Part shown: one piece after another, positions 22,783 to 23,274 of the stretch
Position numbering within the stretch: position 1 is the first letter of the stretch
Layout of the letters: every line of letters starts with the position of its first letter
Origin: Verrucomicrobiota bacterium
Lineage (GTDB): Bacteria > Verrucomicrobiota > Verrucomicrobiia > Methylacidiphilales > Verrucolacustridaceae
Reading direction: 5' to 3'
Length of the DNA stretch: 23,274 nucleotides
NCBI GenBank assembly: GCA_016876055.1
Contig: VHDM01000009.1
Location: forward strand, 1 to 23,274
Translations under genes and position numbers: made by a program
The notes under the pieces: model-generated
Database searches by the model: none
What the model saw: the letters and a program-made list of their open reading frames with translations, nothing else
What the model was told of the DNA's origin: nothing

Positions 22783-23085
22783 ATGAAAAACACCCTCCGT
22801 GTGGCGGTTCTAGCAGCAATCGCCTTGGCCTCCCCTTTGGCCATGGCTGATTCCGGTTCCAAAGGGAGCAGCGACGCAGTGGCCGATCCGGCCCTCGCCG
22901 TGCCTGATCTTCTGTTTGCCCGTCCGGCCGGCTTGGCTGGAACCGCCCTCGGCTTTACGGCCTTCGTGGTGACCTCGCCCTTCACGGCGATGGCGGAATG
23001 CGTCGACGAAGCCTGGGACACCTTGGTGATCACCCCCGGCGAATGGACCTTCACCCGCAGCCTCGGGGATTTTGGCGACAAATAA
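22783..23085 (+). CDS. small exported protein of unknown function
   Basis: The 100-residue product has a clear signal peptide (K-N-T-L-R-V-A-V-L-A-A-I-A-L-A, cleavage likely after A-M-A near residue 22). The mature part has a hydrophobic segment (about 47-70: A-R-P-A-G-L-A-G-T-A-L-G-F-T-A-F-V-V). It ends with V-D-E-A-W-D-T-L-V-I-T-P-G-E-W-T-F-T-R-S. This R-P-x-G-L-x-G-T-x-x-G layout and the closing T-F-x-R-x-L-G resemble small envelope proteins of Gammaproteobacteria that I know only as unnamed families. The gene is monocistronic, with its own promoter and terminator. There is no SD before the ATG. Confidence 0.8.
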   Translation: MKNTLRVAVLAAIALASPLAMADSGSKGSSDAVADPALAVPDLLFARPAGLAGTALGFTAFVVTSPFTAMAECVDEAWDTLVITPGEWTFTRSLGDFGDK

Positions 23086-23103
23086 TCCAAGGTTTAAGAC
23101 TTG

Positions 23104-23137
23104 AAAAAAAGGGCGGCTCGCAAGAGCCGCCCTTTTT
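23104..23137 (+). terminator. strong intrinsic terminator
   Basis: GGGCGGCTC (23111-23119), a GCAA loop, GAGCCGCCC (23124-23132) and TTTTT form a perfect 9-bp GC-rich hairpin with a U-tract. Seven A residues just before the stem (23104-23110) would make it work in the other direction too. It ends the small exported-protein transcript 18 bases after its stop codon and isolates lgt. Confidence 0.95.
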
Positions 23138-23178
23138 ATTTCCCGACCCCTCAGCTGATCGTTTACGTTTAGTTTTTC

Positions 23179-23274
23179 ATGATGGCGTACTACATCCATG
23201 ACCTGAATCCGTTCCTGATCGAGTTCGGGAGCGGCTGGGGAATTCGATACTACGGGATGGCGTATGTGGCCGGA
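23179..23274 (+). CDS. lgt: Lgt, prolipoprotein diacylglyceryl transferase (N-terminal part, runs off right edge)
   Basis: Lgt transfers diacylglycerol from phosphatidylglycerol to the lipobox cysteine in the inner membrane, the first step of lipoprotein maturation. Only 32 codons are in the window: M-M-A-Y-Y-I-H-D-L-N-P-F-L-I-E-F, then G-W-G-I-R-Y-Y-G-M-A-Y-V-A-G. The I-H-x-L-x-P opening and the G-I-R-x-Y-G-x-A-Y at the start of the first membrane helix are typical of Lgt. Two adjacent ATGs (23179 and 23182) are possible starts; neither has an SD. The rest of the protein, with the catalytic motifs, is outside the window. Confidence 0.82.
   Translation, partial: MMAYYIHDLNPFLIEFGSGWGIRYYGMAYVAG

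Overview
The window is a gene-dense, GC-rich bacterial chromosome segment of housekeeping and small-molecule biosynthesis genes. The mix suggests a PVC-group bacterium, most likely Verrucomicrobiota: an hpnH-type hopanoid radical SAM gene followed by a small Sm-like protein of a kind I associate with this group, a large exported TPR protein behind uvrA, and many genes without Shine-Dalgarno (SD) sites. This assignment is inference; there is no rRNA or other decisive marker. No transposase, phage gene or CRISPR array is present.

Left part (1-9847), all on the minus strand. Read in the direction of transcription: hpnH (hopanoid side-chain formation) with two small uncharacterised genes; rplU-rpmA (ribosomal proteins L21 and L27); uvrA (a divergent excinuclease ATPase lacking some zinc ligands); a long TPR protein; then, from its own promoter, grpE-dnaJ and the start of rsmE, which runs off the left edge.

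Middle (9848-17108), alternating strands. nadE (NAD synthesis) converges on a membrane-anchored sulfotransferase; a DedA membrane protein converges on a lipoate/octanoate transferase; a small SH3-like lipoprotein follows. Next is thiC, preceded by a clear TPP riboswitch whose expression platform can mask the thiC ribosome-binding site. An EVE-domain protein overlaps the end of thiC on the opposite strand.

Right part (17109-22088). A tightly packed operon, lysA-dapF-dapA-dapB-folK-panB, makes diaminopimelate and lysine and contributes to folate and pantothenate. Its genes overlap or nearly touch.

Right end (22057-23274). A small membrane protein on the minus strand, then an intergenic stretch with a 14-bp sequence repeated three times at exactly 62-bp intervals, tRNA-Thr(UGU), a small exported protein with its own promoter and a strong terminator, and the first 32 codons of lgt.

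The most unusual signals are the 62-bp-phased triple repeat, the hpnH-linked small proteins, the -10-like boxes lying almost on the start codons of SD-less genes, and the altered uvrA zinc ligands. I found nothing I can firmly call a new system.
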